A stretch of 64,000 nt of DNA from Streptomyces olivaceus (lineage in GTDB: Bacteria; Actinomycetota; Actinomycetes; Streptomycetales; Streptomycetaceae), in NCBI RefSeq assembly GCF_000721235.1, contig NZ_JOFH01000027.1, forward strand, positions 305,671-369,670, written 5' to 3'. The position numbers and the translations under genes were made by a program. Every line of letters begins with the position of its first letter. Within the stretch, counting starts at the first letter, position 1. Below are positions 24,370 to 32,275 of this stretch, piece after piece. Below the pieces are notes generated by a model. It was not told the origin of the DNA, searched no databases, and was given only the letters and a program-made list of their open reading frames with translations.

Positions 24370-25199
24370 GGACCTCGACCGCGGCCCGCGCCGGCCAGTA
24401 CGTGGCGCTGCTCGCCTACCTCGTCTTCCTGGCCTTCCCGTTCCTCTGGCTGATCTCCACCGCGTTCAAACCGCCGCGCGAACTGGGCAGCCTGCATCCC
24501 ACCTGGATCCCCGAGCACCCCACCCTCGACAACTTCCGCCAGGCCTTCGACGAGCAGCCGCTGCTGCACGCCGCGCTCAACTCCCTGCTGGCCGCAGTCG
24601 GCGCCGCCGTGATCGCGGTGCTGATCGCGACACCGACGGCGTACGTCATGGCCCGCTACCGCGGCCGGTTCGCCAAGGCGGCCACCGGGTGGGTCGTGGT
24701 CAGCCAGGCCTTCCCCTTCGTTCTGCTGATCATCCCGCTCTTCCTGGTCCTGAAGAACCTCCGGCTGATCAACTCCGTCCCCGGCCTCGTGATGGTCTAC
24801 GTCGTGTGGTCGCTGCCGTTCGCGCTGTGGATGCTCGCGGGGTACGTCCGCGCCGTGCCGGCCGAGTTGGAGGAGGCGGCGGCGGTCGACGGCGCCGGAC
24901 GGCTGCGGATCCTGGTGTCGGTGACCGCGCCGCTGCTCGCACCGGGGATCGTGGCGACGGCCCTGTTCGCGTTCGTCACCGCCTGGAACGAGTTCTTCTT
25001 CGCACTGGTGCTGCTGAAGACACCGGAGAAACAGACGCTGCCCGTGATCCTCACCCACTTCATCGGAGCCGAGGGCGTGGCCGACCTCGGGCCGCTCGCC
25101 GCGGCGGCCTTCCTCGCGACGCTCCCCTCCCTGCTCGTCTTCGCGCTCATCCAGCGGCGGATCACGGGCGGCATGCTCGCCGGGGCGGTGAAGAGCTGA
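24366..25199 (+). CDS. Sugar ABC transporter permease, MalG/UgpE type
   Basis: A 277-residue membrane protein with six predicted transmembrane helices and the EAA loop ELEEAAAVDGAGRLRIL (about 172-188). It pairs with the upstream permease to form the channel. The GTG start overlaps the preceding stop, and its TGA overlaps the ATG of the binding-protein gene (TGATG), so the three genes are translationally coupled. The substrate is unknown; a di- or oligosaccharide is typical for CUT1 importers. Confidence 0.9.
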   Translation: MRTSTAARAGQYVALLAYLVFLAFPFLWLISTAFKPPRELGSLHPTWIPEHPTLDNFRQAFDEQPLLHAALNSLLAAVGAAVIAVLIATPTAYVMARYRGRFAKAATGWVVVSQAFPFVLLIIPLFLVLKNLRLINSVPGLVMVYVVWSLPFALWMLAGYVRAVPAELEEAAAVDGAGRLRILVSVTAPLLAPGIVATALFAFVTAWNEFFFALVLLKTPEKQTLPVILTHFIGAEGVADLGPLAAAAFLATLPSLLVFALIQRRITGGMLAGAVKS

Positions 25200-26482
25200 T
25201 GCGCACCAGAACCGTCACGCTGCTCACCGCCCTCGTCCTGCTCCTCGCCGGCTGCTCGGCGGGCGGCGACGAGACCGACGACGGCCGGATCACCCTGCGC
25301 TTCCAGTCCCTCGCCTGGCAGGACGAGTCCGTGCGGGTCAACAGGGAACTGGTGCGGGAGTGGAACGCCACCCACCCGGACGTACGCGTCGAGTACGTCC
25401 AGGGCAGCTGGGACAGCGTCCACGACCAGCTCCTCACCTCCTTCGAGGGAGGGGAGGCGCCCGACATCATCCACGACGCCTCCGACGACCTCGCGGACTT
25501 CGCCCACGGCGGCTACCTCGCCGACCTGACGGACCTGCTGCCCGGGCGGCTGAAGTCGGACATCCCGCAGCGCACCTGGGAGACGGCCGCCTTCGGCGAC
25601 GGGGTGTACGGCGTGCCGTTCCTCCAGGAGCCGCGCGTCCTCATCGCCAACGCCACCCTGCTCGAACGGTCGGGCGTGCGGATCCCGACGCCGGAACACC
25701 CGTGGACCTGGGCGGAGTTCCGGCAGGTGACGAAGAGACTGAGCGGCGACGGCAGGTACGGGGTGGCCTGGCCGCTCAAGGAACCCGTCTCCGCCACGCT
25801 CAACCTCTCCCTGTCCGCCGGCGGCGAGCTGTTCCACCGGGGCGCGGACGGGCGGGTCACGGTGCGCTTCGAGGAGGGCGACCGCGTGGTGCCCCGCACC
25901 ATCCACGACCAGGTCAACACCGACCGCAGCGCGTCCTCCACCACCCTGGGCAGCGGCGGCTCCGACACCCTGCCCGGGTTCTTCGCCGGCAAGTACGCCA
26001 TGGTGCCGCTCGGCTTCTCCTACCGGCAGCAGATCGAACAGCAGGCCCCCGAGGGCTTCGACTGGCGGGTGCTGCCCGCCCCGGCGGGCGCCGACGGGCT
26101 CGCCCAGGGCGTCAGCCCGCAGACCCTGTCGATCGCCGAGGACACCCCGCACAAGAAGGAGGCCGCCGCGTTCCTCGACTTCCTCCTCCAGCCCGGCAAC
26201 ATGGTGCGCCTCGCCCTCGGCGACTGGATGCTGCCGACCGGCGAACAGGCCCTGAAGGACCCCGCCCTGCACACCGCCGAGCGCGGCTGGGCCACCGGCA
26301 CCGCCCTCGCCGCCCACCTGCGCCCGGCGCCCGCGCAGTCCGTCCGGGGCTACGCCGAGTGGAAGGACAAGGTGGCGACACCGGCGCTCCAGGAGTACTA
26401 CAGCGGCGCCATCGGCCTGGACGAACTGCGCGAGAGACTGGAGGAGGACGGAAACCTCGTACTCGCCCGCTACCAGCGCTGA
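25199..26482 (+). CDS. Sugar-binding lipoprotein of the ABC importer
   Basis: A 427-residue extracellular solute-binding protein (SBP family 1). The signal peptide MRTRTVTLLTALVLLLAGC ends in a lipobox with Cys19. The mature part has the typical start ITLRFQSLAWQDES and a GEAPDIIHDASDDLADFA hinge segment. It captures the sugar and delivers it to the two upstream permeases. The ATG overlaps the stop of the permease gene. Its binding specificity cannot be read from the sequence. Confidence 0.9.
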   Translation: MRTRTVTLLTALVLLLAGCSAGGDETDDGRITLRFQSLAWQDESVRVNRELVREWNATHPDVRVEYVQGSWDSVHDQLLTSFEGGEAPDIIHDASDDLADFAHGGYLADLTDLLPGRLKSDIPQRTWETAAFGDGVYGVPFLQEPRVLIANATLLERSGVRIPTPEHPWTWAEFRQVTKRLSGDGRYGVAWPLKEPVSATLNLSLSAGGELFHRGADGRVTVRFEEGDRVVPRTIHDQVNTDRSASSTTLGSGGSDTLPGFFAGKYAMVPLGFSYRQQIEQQAPEGFDWRVLPAPAGADGLAQGVSPQTLSIAEDTPHKKEAAAFLDFLLQPGNMVRLALGDWMLPTGEQALKDPALHTAERGWATGTALAAHLRPAPAQSVRGYAEWKDKVATPALQEYYSGAIGLDELRERLEEDGNLVLARYQR

Positions 26483-26545
26483 CGGCCGTATACGGCCTGC
26501 GCCGACGGTCGCACGTGGCCCGAGCCGACAGCTGCCCGCCGCCCG

Positions 26546-26640
26546 TACCCGCCTGCGTCGGCTGTACCCGCCCGTGTCGGCTGTACCCGCCCGTGTCGGC
26601 TGTACCCGCCCGTGTCGGCCAGGGCCGCCCGTGTCGGCCG
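26546..26640. repeat. 19-bp tandem repeat upstream of lrm
   Basis: Five head-to-tail copies of tacccgcccgtgtcggctg and variants begin at 26546, 26565, 26584, 26603 and 26622. The array ends 23 bp before the predicted lrm promoter. It could insulate or modulate that promoter, or be neutral slippage. Confidence 0.75.
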
Positions 26641-26662
26641 GGGCCGCGCGCGGGAAAACCGG

Positions 26663-26692
26663 TTGCCCGGCGGGCGCCGGGCGGCCTAGCGT
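26663..26692 (+). promoter_or_regulatory. Candidate lrm promoter
   Basis: TTGCCC (26663-26668), 18 bp, TAGCGT (26687-26692). The predicted start point, seven to eight bases further on, coincides with the G of the leader GTG at 26700. The leader peptide would then be translated from a leaderless message. Confidence 0.55.
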
Positions 26693-26699
26693 CGCCTCC

Positions 26700-26813
26700 G
26701 TGGCAGCTTTCAACGCGATCTTCAACTCCGGTCTCGGCCGGGGCTGCACGTACTCCATCAGGATGCGTCGTGGCCCCGGTGCCCTGACCGGCCCGGGGTC
26801 CCCCCGCCGCTGA
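26700..26813 (+). CDS. Putative macrolide-responsive leader peptide of lrm
   Basis: A 37-codon ORF that begins exactly at the predicted transcription start (GTG) and ends 142 bp before lrm. Its product starts MAAFNAIFNSGLGRGC and continues TYSIRMRR. R-M-R fits the Arg/Lys-X-Arg/Lys motif at which macrolide-bound ribosomes stall, as in the ErmD leader. Position, length, leaderless start and downstream RNA structures all fit an erm-type leader. No published match is recalled. An internal ATG (26763) could start a shorter version. Confidence 0.5.
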   Translation: MAAFNAIFNSGLGRGCTYSIRMRRGPGALTGPGSPRR

Positions 26814-26941
26814 CGCACGACGCGTCCGGCGCGTCCGACGTGTGTCCGACGCGCGTGCGGCGGGGCTGAGCCTCCGCATCCCTTTTCGCCTTCGTCTTCC
26901 GGTCAGGGCCTTCGGCTGCCCTTTTCCCCTTCACGGAAGAC
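26781..26941 (+). promoter_or_regulatory. Attenuator-like RNA structures between leader ORF and lrm
   Basis: Hairpin 1 (26802-26865) pairs CCCCGC, CGCACG and CGCGTC with GACGCG, CGTGCG and GCGGGG; the leader stop codon lies in its 5' arm. Hairpin 2 pairs GTCTTCCG (26894-26901) with CGGAAGAC (26934-26941) and has an inner AGGGC/GCCCT stem. Its 3' arm touches the lrm ribosome-binding site AAGGA (26942-26946). A competing pairing joins GCCCTGACC in the leader ORF (26781-26789) with GGTCAGGGC (26901-26909) in hairpin 2. Mutually exclusive folds like these are what translational attenuation of erm genes uses. Confidence 0.55.
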
Positions 26942-26955
26942 AAGGACCGCAGGCC

Positions 26956-27735
26956 ATGGCCCGCCCCACTTCGCGTGCCCGCACGCTCTCGCAGAACTTC
27001 CTCGCCGACCGCGCCACCGCCGAGCACGTCGCCCGGCTCGCCGCCCCCGACCGCGGACACCCGCCCCTGCTGCTCGAAGTAGGCGCGGGCCGGGGCGCCC
27101 TGACCGAACCGCTCGCCCGCCGCAGCCGGGAGCTGCACGCCTACGAGATCGACGCCCGGCTCGTCCCCGGACTCCGCGCCCGGTTCGCGTCCGCCCCGCA
27201 CGTACGGGTCGTCGCCGGTGACTTCCTCGCCGCCCGGCCCCCGCACCGGCCGTTCTCGGTCGCCGGGAACGTGCCCTTCTCGCGCACCGCGGACATCGTC
27301 GACTGGTGCCTGTCCGCCCCCGGCTGCACCGACGCCACCCTCCTCACCCAGCTCGAGTACGCCCGCAAACGCACCGGCGACTACGGCCGCTGGACGCTGC
27401 TGACGGTACGCACCTGGCCGAGCCACACCTGGCGTTTGGCGGGCCGGGTCGACCGGTACCGCTTCCGGCCCGCGCCGCGCGTCGACGCCGGCCTCCTCCG
27501 CATCCGGCGCCGCCCTGTCCCGCTGCTCACCGGCGCCGCACTCCGCGGCTGGACCGACCTGGTCGAGCTGGGCTTCTCCGGCGTCGGCGGCTCCCTGCAC
27601 GCCTCCCTGCGACGGGCCCACCCGCGCCGCCGGGTGGACGCCGCCTTCCGCGCCGCGCGGCTCGATCCCGGCCTGCTCGTCGGAGAGGTCGCGCCGGACC
27701 GGTGGCTGCGGCTGTACGAGGAGCTGGCGCCGTGA
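26956..27735 (+). CDS. lrm: 23S rRNA (adenine-N6)-methyltransferase, Lrm/Erm(O) type
   Basis: A 259-residue Erm-family enzyme that methylates A2058 of 23S rRNA and so protects ribosomes against macrolides and lincosamides. It has the family opening [13 protein letters not shown]-binding motif I EVGAGRG (41-47), the acidic EID strand, and the target-adenine motif NVPF (105-108). The C-terminal helical domain is Arg-rich. Its pairing with mgt is the same as in the S. lividans lrm/mgt self-resistance locus. ATG preceded by AAGGA at nine bases. The site abuts a hairpin, which suggests inducible translation. Confidence 0.92.
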   Translation: MARPTSRARTLSQNFLADRATAEHVARLAAPDRGHPPLLLEVGAGRGALTEPLARRSRELHAYEIDARLVPGLRARFASAPHVRVVAGDFLAARPPHRPFSVAGNVPFSRTADIVDWCLSAPGCTDATLLTQLEYARKRTGDYGRWTLLTVRTWPSHTWRLAGRVDRYRFRPAPRVDAGLLRIRRRPVPLLTGAALRGWTDLVELGFSGVGGSLHASLRRAHPRRRVDAAFRAARLDPGLLVGEVAPDRWLRLYEELAP

Positions 27736-27746
27736 CGCGAATTGAG

Positions 27747-27776
27747 TTGCACGAGACGTCTCGTCTCGCATACGGT
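27747..27776 (+). promoter_or_regulatory. mgt promoter with embedded palindromic operator
   Basis: TTGCAC (27747-27752), 18 bp, TACGGT (27771-27776). A perfect 14-bp palindrome ACGAGACGTCTCGT (27751-27764) overlaps the -35 element and the spacer. This is the classic place for a TetR-family repressor to block RNA polymerase. Transcription would start at the mgt ATG itself, giving a leaderless message. No TetR gene is adjacent. Confidence 0.55.
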
Positions 27777-27782
27777 CGCCGC

Positions 27783-28985
27783 ATGACCAGTCCCGCTCAC
27801 ATCGCCATGTTCTCCATCGCCGCCCACGGCCACGTGAACCCCAGCCTGGAGGTGATCCGCGAGCTCGTCGCGCGAGGGCACCGGGTGACGTACGCGATCC
27901 CGCCGCTGCTCGCGGACAAGGTCGCCGGGGCGGGCGCCGAGCCCAAGCTCTGGAACAGCACCCTGCCCGGCCCCGACGCCGACCCGGAGGCGTGGGGGAG
28001 CACCCTGCTCGACAACGTCGAGCCGTTCCTGGACGACGCGATCCAGTCGCTCCCGCAGCTCGCCGAGGCGTACGAGGGCGACGAACCGGACCTGATCCTG
28101 CACGACATCGCCTCCTACACCGCCCGCGTCCTCGGCCGCCGCTGGGACGTGCCCGTGGTCTCCCTGTCGCCCTGCATGGTCGCCTGGGAGGGGTACGAGC
28201 AGGAGGTCGGCGAGCCGATGTGGGAGGAGCCGCTGAAGACGGAGCGCGGGCAGGCGTACTACGCCCGCTTCCACGCGTGGCTGGAGGAGAACGGGATCAC
28301 CGACCACCCCGACCCGTTCGTCGGCCGCCCCGACCGCTCCCTGGTGCTGATCCCCAAGGCGCTGCAGCCCAACGCCGAAAGGGTCGACGAGGAGACGTAC
28401 ACCTTCGTCGGCGCCTGCCAGGGAGACCGCACCGCCGAGGGCGACTGGACGCGTCCCGAGGGCGCGGACAAGGTCGTGCTCGTCTCCCTCGGGTCCGCCT
28501 TCACCAAGCAGCCGGCGTTCTACCGGGAGTGCGTCAGGGCGTTCGGCGAGCTGCCAGGGTGGCACACGGTGCTCCAGGTCGGCAGGCATGTCGACCCGCC
28601 CGAGCTGGGCGACGTACCGGACAACGTCGAGGTCCGCACATGGGTACCGCAGTTGGCGATCCTCCAGCAGGCCGACCTGTTCGTCACCCACGCGGGCGCC
28701 GGCGGCAGCCAGGAGGGCCTGGCGACCGCCACCCCGATGATCGCCGTACCGCAGGCCGCGGACCAGTTCGGCAACGCCGACATGCTCCAGGGCCTCGGCG
28801 TCGCCCGCACGCTCCCGACCGAGGAGGCCACCGCCGAGGCGCTGCGCACCGCCGCCCTCGCCCTGGTCGACGACCCGGAGGTGGCAGGGCGCCTGACGGA
28901 GATCCGGGCGCAGATGACCCAGGAGGGAGGCACCCGGCGCGCCGCCGACCTCATCGAGGCGCAGCTGCCCGCCGCGCGGCGCTGA
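27783..28985 (+). CDS. mgt: Macrolide glycosyltransferase
   Basis: A 400-residue GT1 (GT-B fold) enzyme that inactivates macrolides by transferring glucose from UDP-glucose to the 2'-hydroxyl of the amino sugar. The N-terminal acceptor domain begins [19 protein letters not shown], with the catalytic His in AAHGHVNP. The donor domain holds VLVSLGSAF and the UDP-binding region [20 protein letters not shown] followed by GGSQEGLA. It is close to Mgt of S. lividans and OleI/OleD. It is adjacent to lrm but appears to have its own promoter and no ribosome-binding site (probably leaderless). Confidence 0.93.
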   Translation: MTSPAHIAMFSIAAHGHVNPSLEVIRELVARGHRVTYAIPPLLADKVAGAGAEPKLWNSTLPGPDADPEAWGSTLLDNVEPFLDDAIQSLPQLAEAYEGDEPDLILHDIASYTARVLGRRWDVPVVSLSPCMVAWEGYEQEVGEPMWEEPLKTERGQAYYARFHAWLEENGITDHPDPFVGRPDRSLVLIPKALQPNAERVDEETYTFVGACQGDRTAEGDWTRPEGADKVVLVSLGSAFTKQPAFYRECVRAFGELPGWHTVLQVGRHVDPPELGDVPDNVEVRTWVPQLAILQQADLFVTHAGAGGSQEGLATATPMIAVPQAADQFGNADMLQGLGVARTLPTEEATAEALRTAALALVDDPEVAGRLTEIRAQMTQEGGTRRAADLIEAQLPAARR

Positions 28986-29095
28986 CCCTGCCGGGATGCT
29001 GCCGCGCTGCCACCCCCGTGGAGAGAACTGTCGACCAAGTCACAGGTGCGCATAGTGGTTGAAGGCTGCACACGTATCGGCGAGAGTGGCGGACA

Positions 29096-29132
29096 CGGCC
29101 GCCGCGCTCGCCCCCACGGGGCGCGGCGGCCG
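29096..29132 (+). terminator. Strong hairpin terminator after mgt
   Basis: A perfect 12-bp stem (CGGCCGCCGCGC at 29096-29107 with its complement at 29121-29132) and a 13-nt loop, 111 bp after the mgt stop. Confidence 0.65.
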
Positions 29133-29134
29133 TA

Positions 29135-29347
29135 GGGCCTGTCGTCACATTCCCGTCTGCCCGGCGACGCCATGCACGCTCCCCCACTGCCTTAAGGGCG
29201 TGGGAGGTGCTCCCACTCGCCGCACCGGGCGCCGACCACGTACGACCAGTACGCCGGTCGACGCCCGGCACTCCCCCAGCCTCCGGCCGGGGGGACCCCC
29301 AGAGCACGCACCTGACGCCGCCTGGCCCGCCCTTCGGGCGGACGCAG
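29135..29347. other. Hairpin-rich dispersed-repeat-like element
   Basis: About 210 bp with three imperfect hairpins: CTCCCCCACTGCC around a TTAA loop with GGGCGTGGGAG; ACTCCCCCAGCCTCC with GGGGGGACC; and CCGCCC-TTC-GGGCGG. The opening GGGCCTGTCGTCACATTCCC and the segment ending GGGGGGACCCCCA resemble, from memory, elements found repeatedly between Streptomyces genes. It abuts the truncated DUF1697 gene exactly where that gene loses its homology. It holds no credible gene. Confidence 0.45.
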
Positions 29348-29770
29348 AGCGGGCAGGCCGTGTTCACGTCCGAGCACGGTGACGAGGAGTCGCTGGCCGC
29401 CGAGTTGGCGCGGGCGATCGAGAAGCGCTTCGGCTTCCCCGTGGACGTCCTCGTCCGCGACCACGCCTACCTCCGGGCGGTCGCCGAGGCCTGCCCCTTC
29501 CCGGCCGCCGACCTGGAGCCCAAGCAGCTCCACGTCACCTACTTCTCCGCACCGGTCGACGAGGAACGCTTCGCGCCGGTCGACCGGTCCGCCTTCCGGC
29601 CGGAGGAGTTCCGCCTCGGCGACCGTGCCCTGTACCTGTACGCGCCGGACGGCCTCGGCCGCTCCAGGCTCGCCGAGGCACTGGCCAGGCCGCGGGTGAA
29701 CAAGGGCCTGACCGCCACCACCCGCAACTGGAACACCGTCACCAGGCTCGTGGAGCTGACCGGCGCCTGA
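29348..29770 (+). pseudogene. 5'-truncated DUF1697 gene
   Basis: From position 29348 the translation follows the DUF1697 family (SGQAVFTSEHGDEESLAAEL, then ARAIEKRFGFPVDVLV, ending TRNWNTVTRLVELTGA). The first 45-50 residues of the family, with the ALLRGINVGG start, are missing. An upstream reading frame does stay open to 29207 but encodes unrelated low-complexity sequence that lies in the hairpin-rich element. The gene therefore looks beheaded by insertion or rearrangement and is probably not functional. DUF1697 proteins have no established function. Confidence 0.7.
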
Positions 29771-29784
29771 GCGCGGGCGTGCCC

Positions 29785-30531
29785 TCAGGCCACGACCGCC
29801 GCCGGCACCGGCACCCGCGCCGCGTCGTACCGCTCCAGCAGGACCCGCGCCACCTCCGGCGAGGGCCCCAGGACGTCCGCAAGCACGTCCGCCCCGGCCG
29901 CGCCCCGCGCGATGCGGTCCGGCAGGAAGCCGGGCGCCAGTACGTACGGCGCGACCGCGACGCGGGCGCAGCCCAGCTCGCGCAGCTGCCGTACGGCGTC
30001 CTCGGTGCGCGGGAGGGATGCGGAGGCGAACGCAGGCCGCACGGCGCACCAGCCGGTGCGCCGCCACTCCCGCGCGATGTCAGCGATCACTGCGCTCGCC
30101 TCCGGGTCGGAGGACCCCGCCGAGGCCAGCACGACCCCGGTCGAGGACTTGTCGGCGGGCGCGAGCCCCGCCTCGTACAGCCGCCGCTCCAGCGCCGCGA
30201 GGAGCAGGGGGGAGGGCCCGAGCACCTCCGCCTGGCGGACCCTGAGCCGCGGCGGCGCGTCCGCGAGGACCGCCGGGATGTCCGCCTTGGCGTGGAAGGC
30301 GCGGGTCAGCAGCAGCGGGAGGGCCACCACGTCCCGCACGCCCTCCGTCTCCAGGGACTCCAGGACGCCCCGCACCGAGGGCACGTTGAAGTCCAGGAAA
30401 CCGGTCTCCACCCGTACGTCGGGGCGCAGCGCCCTGACCCGGCGGACCAGGGCGTGCACGGTCGCGGCGTGCCGCGGATCGCGGCTGCCGTGGGCGATGA
30501 CCAGGAGTACGGGGCGGCCCGGCGCGGACAT
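29785..30531 (-). CDS. Sirohydrochlorin chelatase, CbiX/SirB type
   Basis: A 248-residue two-lobed chelatase. The first lobe has the metal-site motif IAHGSRDPRH near residue 13 and a second His in LLLTRAFHAKADIP. The family inserts iron (or cobalt) into sirohydrochlorin; iron yields siroheme, the cofactor of the sulfite reductase at the head of this operon. It starts eight bases after the permease stop, with GAGG seven bases before the ATG, and is the last gene of the sulfur operon. Iron specificity is inferred from context. Confidence 0.88.
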   Translation of the reverse strand: MSAPGRPVLLVIAHGSRDPRHAATVHALVRRVRALRPDVRVETGFLDFNVPSVRGVLESLETEGVRDVVALPLLLTRAFHAKADIPAVLADAPPRLRVRQAEVLGPSPLLLAALERRLYEAGLAPADKSSTGVVLASAGSSDPEASAVIADIAREWRRTGWCAVRPAFASASLPRTEDAVRQLRELGCARVAVAPYVLAPGFLPDRIARGAAGADVLADVLGPSPEVARVLLERYDAARVPVPAAVVA

Positions 30532-30539
30532 GGCGTACC

Positions 30540-31460
30540 TCAGCTCTTCACCAGCAGGCCGCGGCTGCGCAGGACCCACCGCTCCAGCGGACTGAAGATG
30601 ATCAGATCGATGGCGATGCCGACGACCAGGATGAGCAGGATCGCCTCGAAGACCATGGCCATGTCGCTGGCGTTGCGGCCGTTCTCCAGGAGCTGGCCGA
30701 GGCCCACCCCGAGGTCCGGGAACGAGGCGATGATCTCGGCGGCCATCAGGGAGCGCCACGAGAACGCCCAGCCCTGCTTGAGTCCGGCGACGTAACCGGG
30801 CAGCGCGGCCGGCAGGACGATGTGCCAGGTGCCCTTCAGCCCGGTCGCGCCCAGCGTCCGGCCGGCCCGCAGGAAGAGCGGGGAGATCTGGTCGACGCCG
30901 GAGACCAGGCCGTTGGCGATCGAGGGGACCGCGCCGAGCAGGATCACGGCGTACATCATCGAGTTGTTCAGGCCCAGCCAGATCACGGCCGGCGGCACCC
31001 AGGCCACCGACGGCAGCGACTGGAGGCCGGACAGGATGGGCCCGATCGCCGCGCGCACCACCTTCACCCGTGCCACCAGCAGCCCCAGCGGGGTGCCGAT
31101 GACCAGCGCGAGGCAGAAGCCGAGCAGCCCGCGCGAGACGCTGGTCCAGATGTAGCCGAGCAGCTCGCCCTGGAGCCAGGCGTCCTGCACGACCGACCAG
31201 ACGTCCGACGGGGCGGGCAGCTTGGACGGGTCGTCGACGATCTTGAAGGAGACCAGCGCCTGCCACACCGCGAGCACCAGCAGCACGGCGACGGCGGGCG
31301 GCAGGATCTTCTGCGTGAACGTCTGCCGGAAGGGCGTACGGCCGCTCTGCCGGGTCTCCAGGGCGTCGAGGCCCGCCTCCAGACCGGCGAGATCTCCCGC
31401 GTCCCCGCCGGCGCGACCGCCCGCGTCCTCGGCGGGCGTCGTGGTCTCAGTGCTGGCCAT
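30540..31460 (-). CDS. ssuC: Sulfonate/sulfate-type ABC transporter permease, SsuC/TauC family
   Basis: A 306-residue membrane protein with about six transmembrane helices. The EAA-type loop is RTLGATGLKGTWHIVLPAAL, and LKQGWAFSWRSLMAAEII is typical of the SsuC/TauC/NrtB group. An acidic/Gly-rich tail precedes the first helix. Start ATG 31460 overlaps the end of the ATPase gene by 14 bp. It forms the channel for the ssuA/ssuB products. The substrate may be sulfonates, taurine or sulfate esters; the sulfur operon supports a sulfur compound. The symbol is used by family only. Confidence 0.85.
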   Translation of the reverse strand: MASTETTTPAEDAGGRAGGDAGDLAGLEAGLDALETRQSGRTPFRQTFTQKILPPAVAVLLVLAVWQALVSFKIVDDPSKLPAPSDVWSVVQDAWLQGELLGYIWTSVSRGLLGFCLALVIGTPLGLLVARVKVVRAAIGPILSGLQSLPSVAWVPPAVIWLGLNNSMMYAVILLGAVPSIANGLVSGVDQISPLFLRAGRTLGATGLKGTWHIVLPAALPGYVAGLKQGWAFSWRSLMAAEIIASFPDLGVGLGQLLENGRNASDMAMVFEAILLILVVGIAIDLIIFSPLERWVLRSRGLLVKS

Positions 31461-32241
31461 GGCGGCGGATCTCCCCACGCAGTTCTTCGGTGATCTCGAC
31501 GGACAGCTCGGCGACCTGGCCATCCTCGATCCGGCGCGGCTGCGGGATGCCGACCGTCCACTCGCGCGCCACGCGCCCGGGACGCGACGACAGCAGTACG
31601 ACGCGTTCGGCGAGGCGGACGGCCTCGCGGACGTTGTGCGTGACGAACAGGACGGACACCTGCGTCTCGCGCCAGATACGGGTCAGTTCGTCGTGCAGCA
31701 CGTCGCGCGTGATGGCGTCCAGGGCCGCGAACGGCTCGTCCATCAGCAGCAGCTTGCTCTCCTGGGCGAGCGCGCGGGCCAGGGCGACGCGCTGGCGCAT
31801 GCCGCCCGACAGCTCGTGCACCCGCTTGCCGTGCGCGCCCTTGAGCCGGACCAGCTGGAGCAGCTCCTCCGCCTTGCCTCGGCGCTCGGGCTTGGGAACG
31901 CCCCGCAGCTTGAGGGCCAGCTCGATGTTCTTGCCGGCGGTGAGCCAGGGGAACAGGGCGTGCTCCTGGAACATGAGGGCCGGGCGGCCGTCCGTGGTGA
32001 TGCCGCCCGCGCTGGGCCGGTCCAGGCCCGCCACCAGGTTGAGCAGCGTGGACTTGCCGCAGCCGGAGGCTCCCAGGAGGGTGACGAACTCGCCGGGCGC
32101 GACATCGAGGGTGATGTCGTCCAGGACGAGCTGCTGCCCGGCGGGGCCCGCGAAGGACTTCGACACGTGGTCGATCCGGGCGGCGGGGGCGGCCGGCTCC
32201 GTGCCGTCGGCGGCCTTGGCGAGGGTCGTGGTCGTGGCCAT
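31447..32241 (-). CDS. ssuB: Sulfonate/nitrate-type ABC transporter ATPase, SsuB/TauB family
   Basis: A 264-residue ATPase with Walker A GASGCGKST, Q-loop FQEHALFPW, signature LSGGMRQR, Walker B LLLMDEPFAALD and switch His (VTHN). The SsuB/TauB/NrtD group drives import of oxyanions and sulfonates. I chose the ATG at 32241 because AGGAGG lies eight bases upstream; the frame opens at 32250. It lies 34 bp downstream of the binding-protein gene and overlaps the permease gene. Confidence 0.9.
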   Translation of the reverse strand: MATTTTLAKAADGTEPAAPAARIDHVSKSFAGPAGQQLVLDDITLDVAPGEFVTLLGASGCGKSTLLNLVAGLDRPSAGGITTDGRPALMFQEHALFPWLTAGKNIELALKLRGVPKPERRGKAEELLQLVRLKGAHGKRVHELSGGMRQRVALARALAQESKLLLMDEPFAALDAITRDVLHDELTRIWRETQVSVLFVTHNVREAVRLAERVVLLSSRPGRVAREWTVGIPQPRRIEDGQVAELSVEITEELRGEIRRHGQH

Positions 32242-32275
32242 GGTCGTCACCTCCTGGGGTGGTCGGATCCGGGGC

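Noticed and set aside
26842..26956. Upstream start for lrm at GTG 26842
   Set aside because: It would add 38 residues not seen in Erm proteins and would run through both hairpins. The ATG at 26956 has a ribosome-binding site and the family N-terminus.
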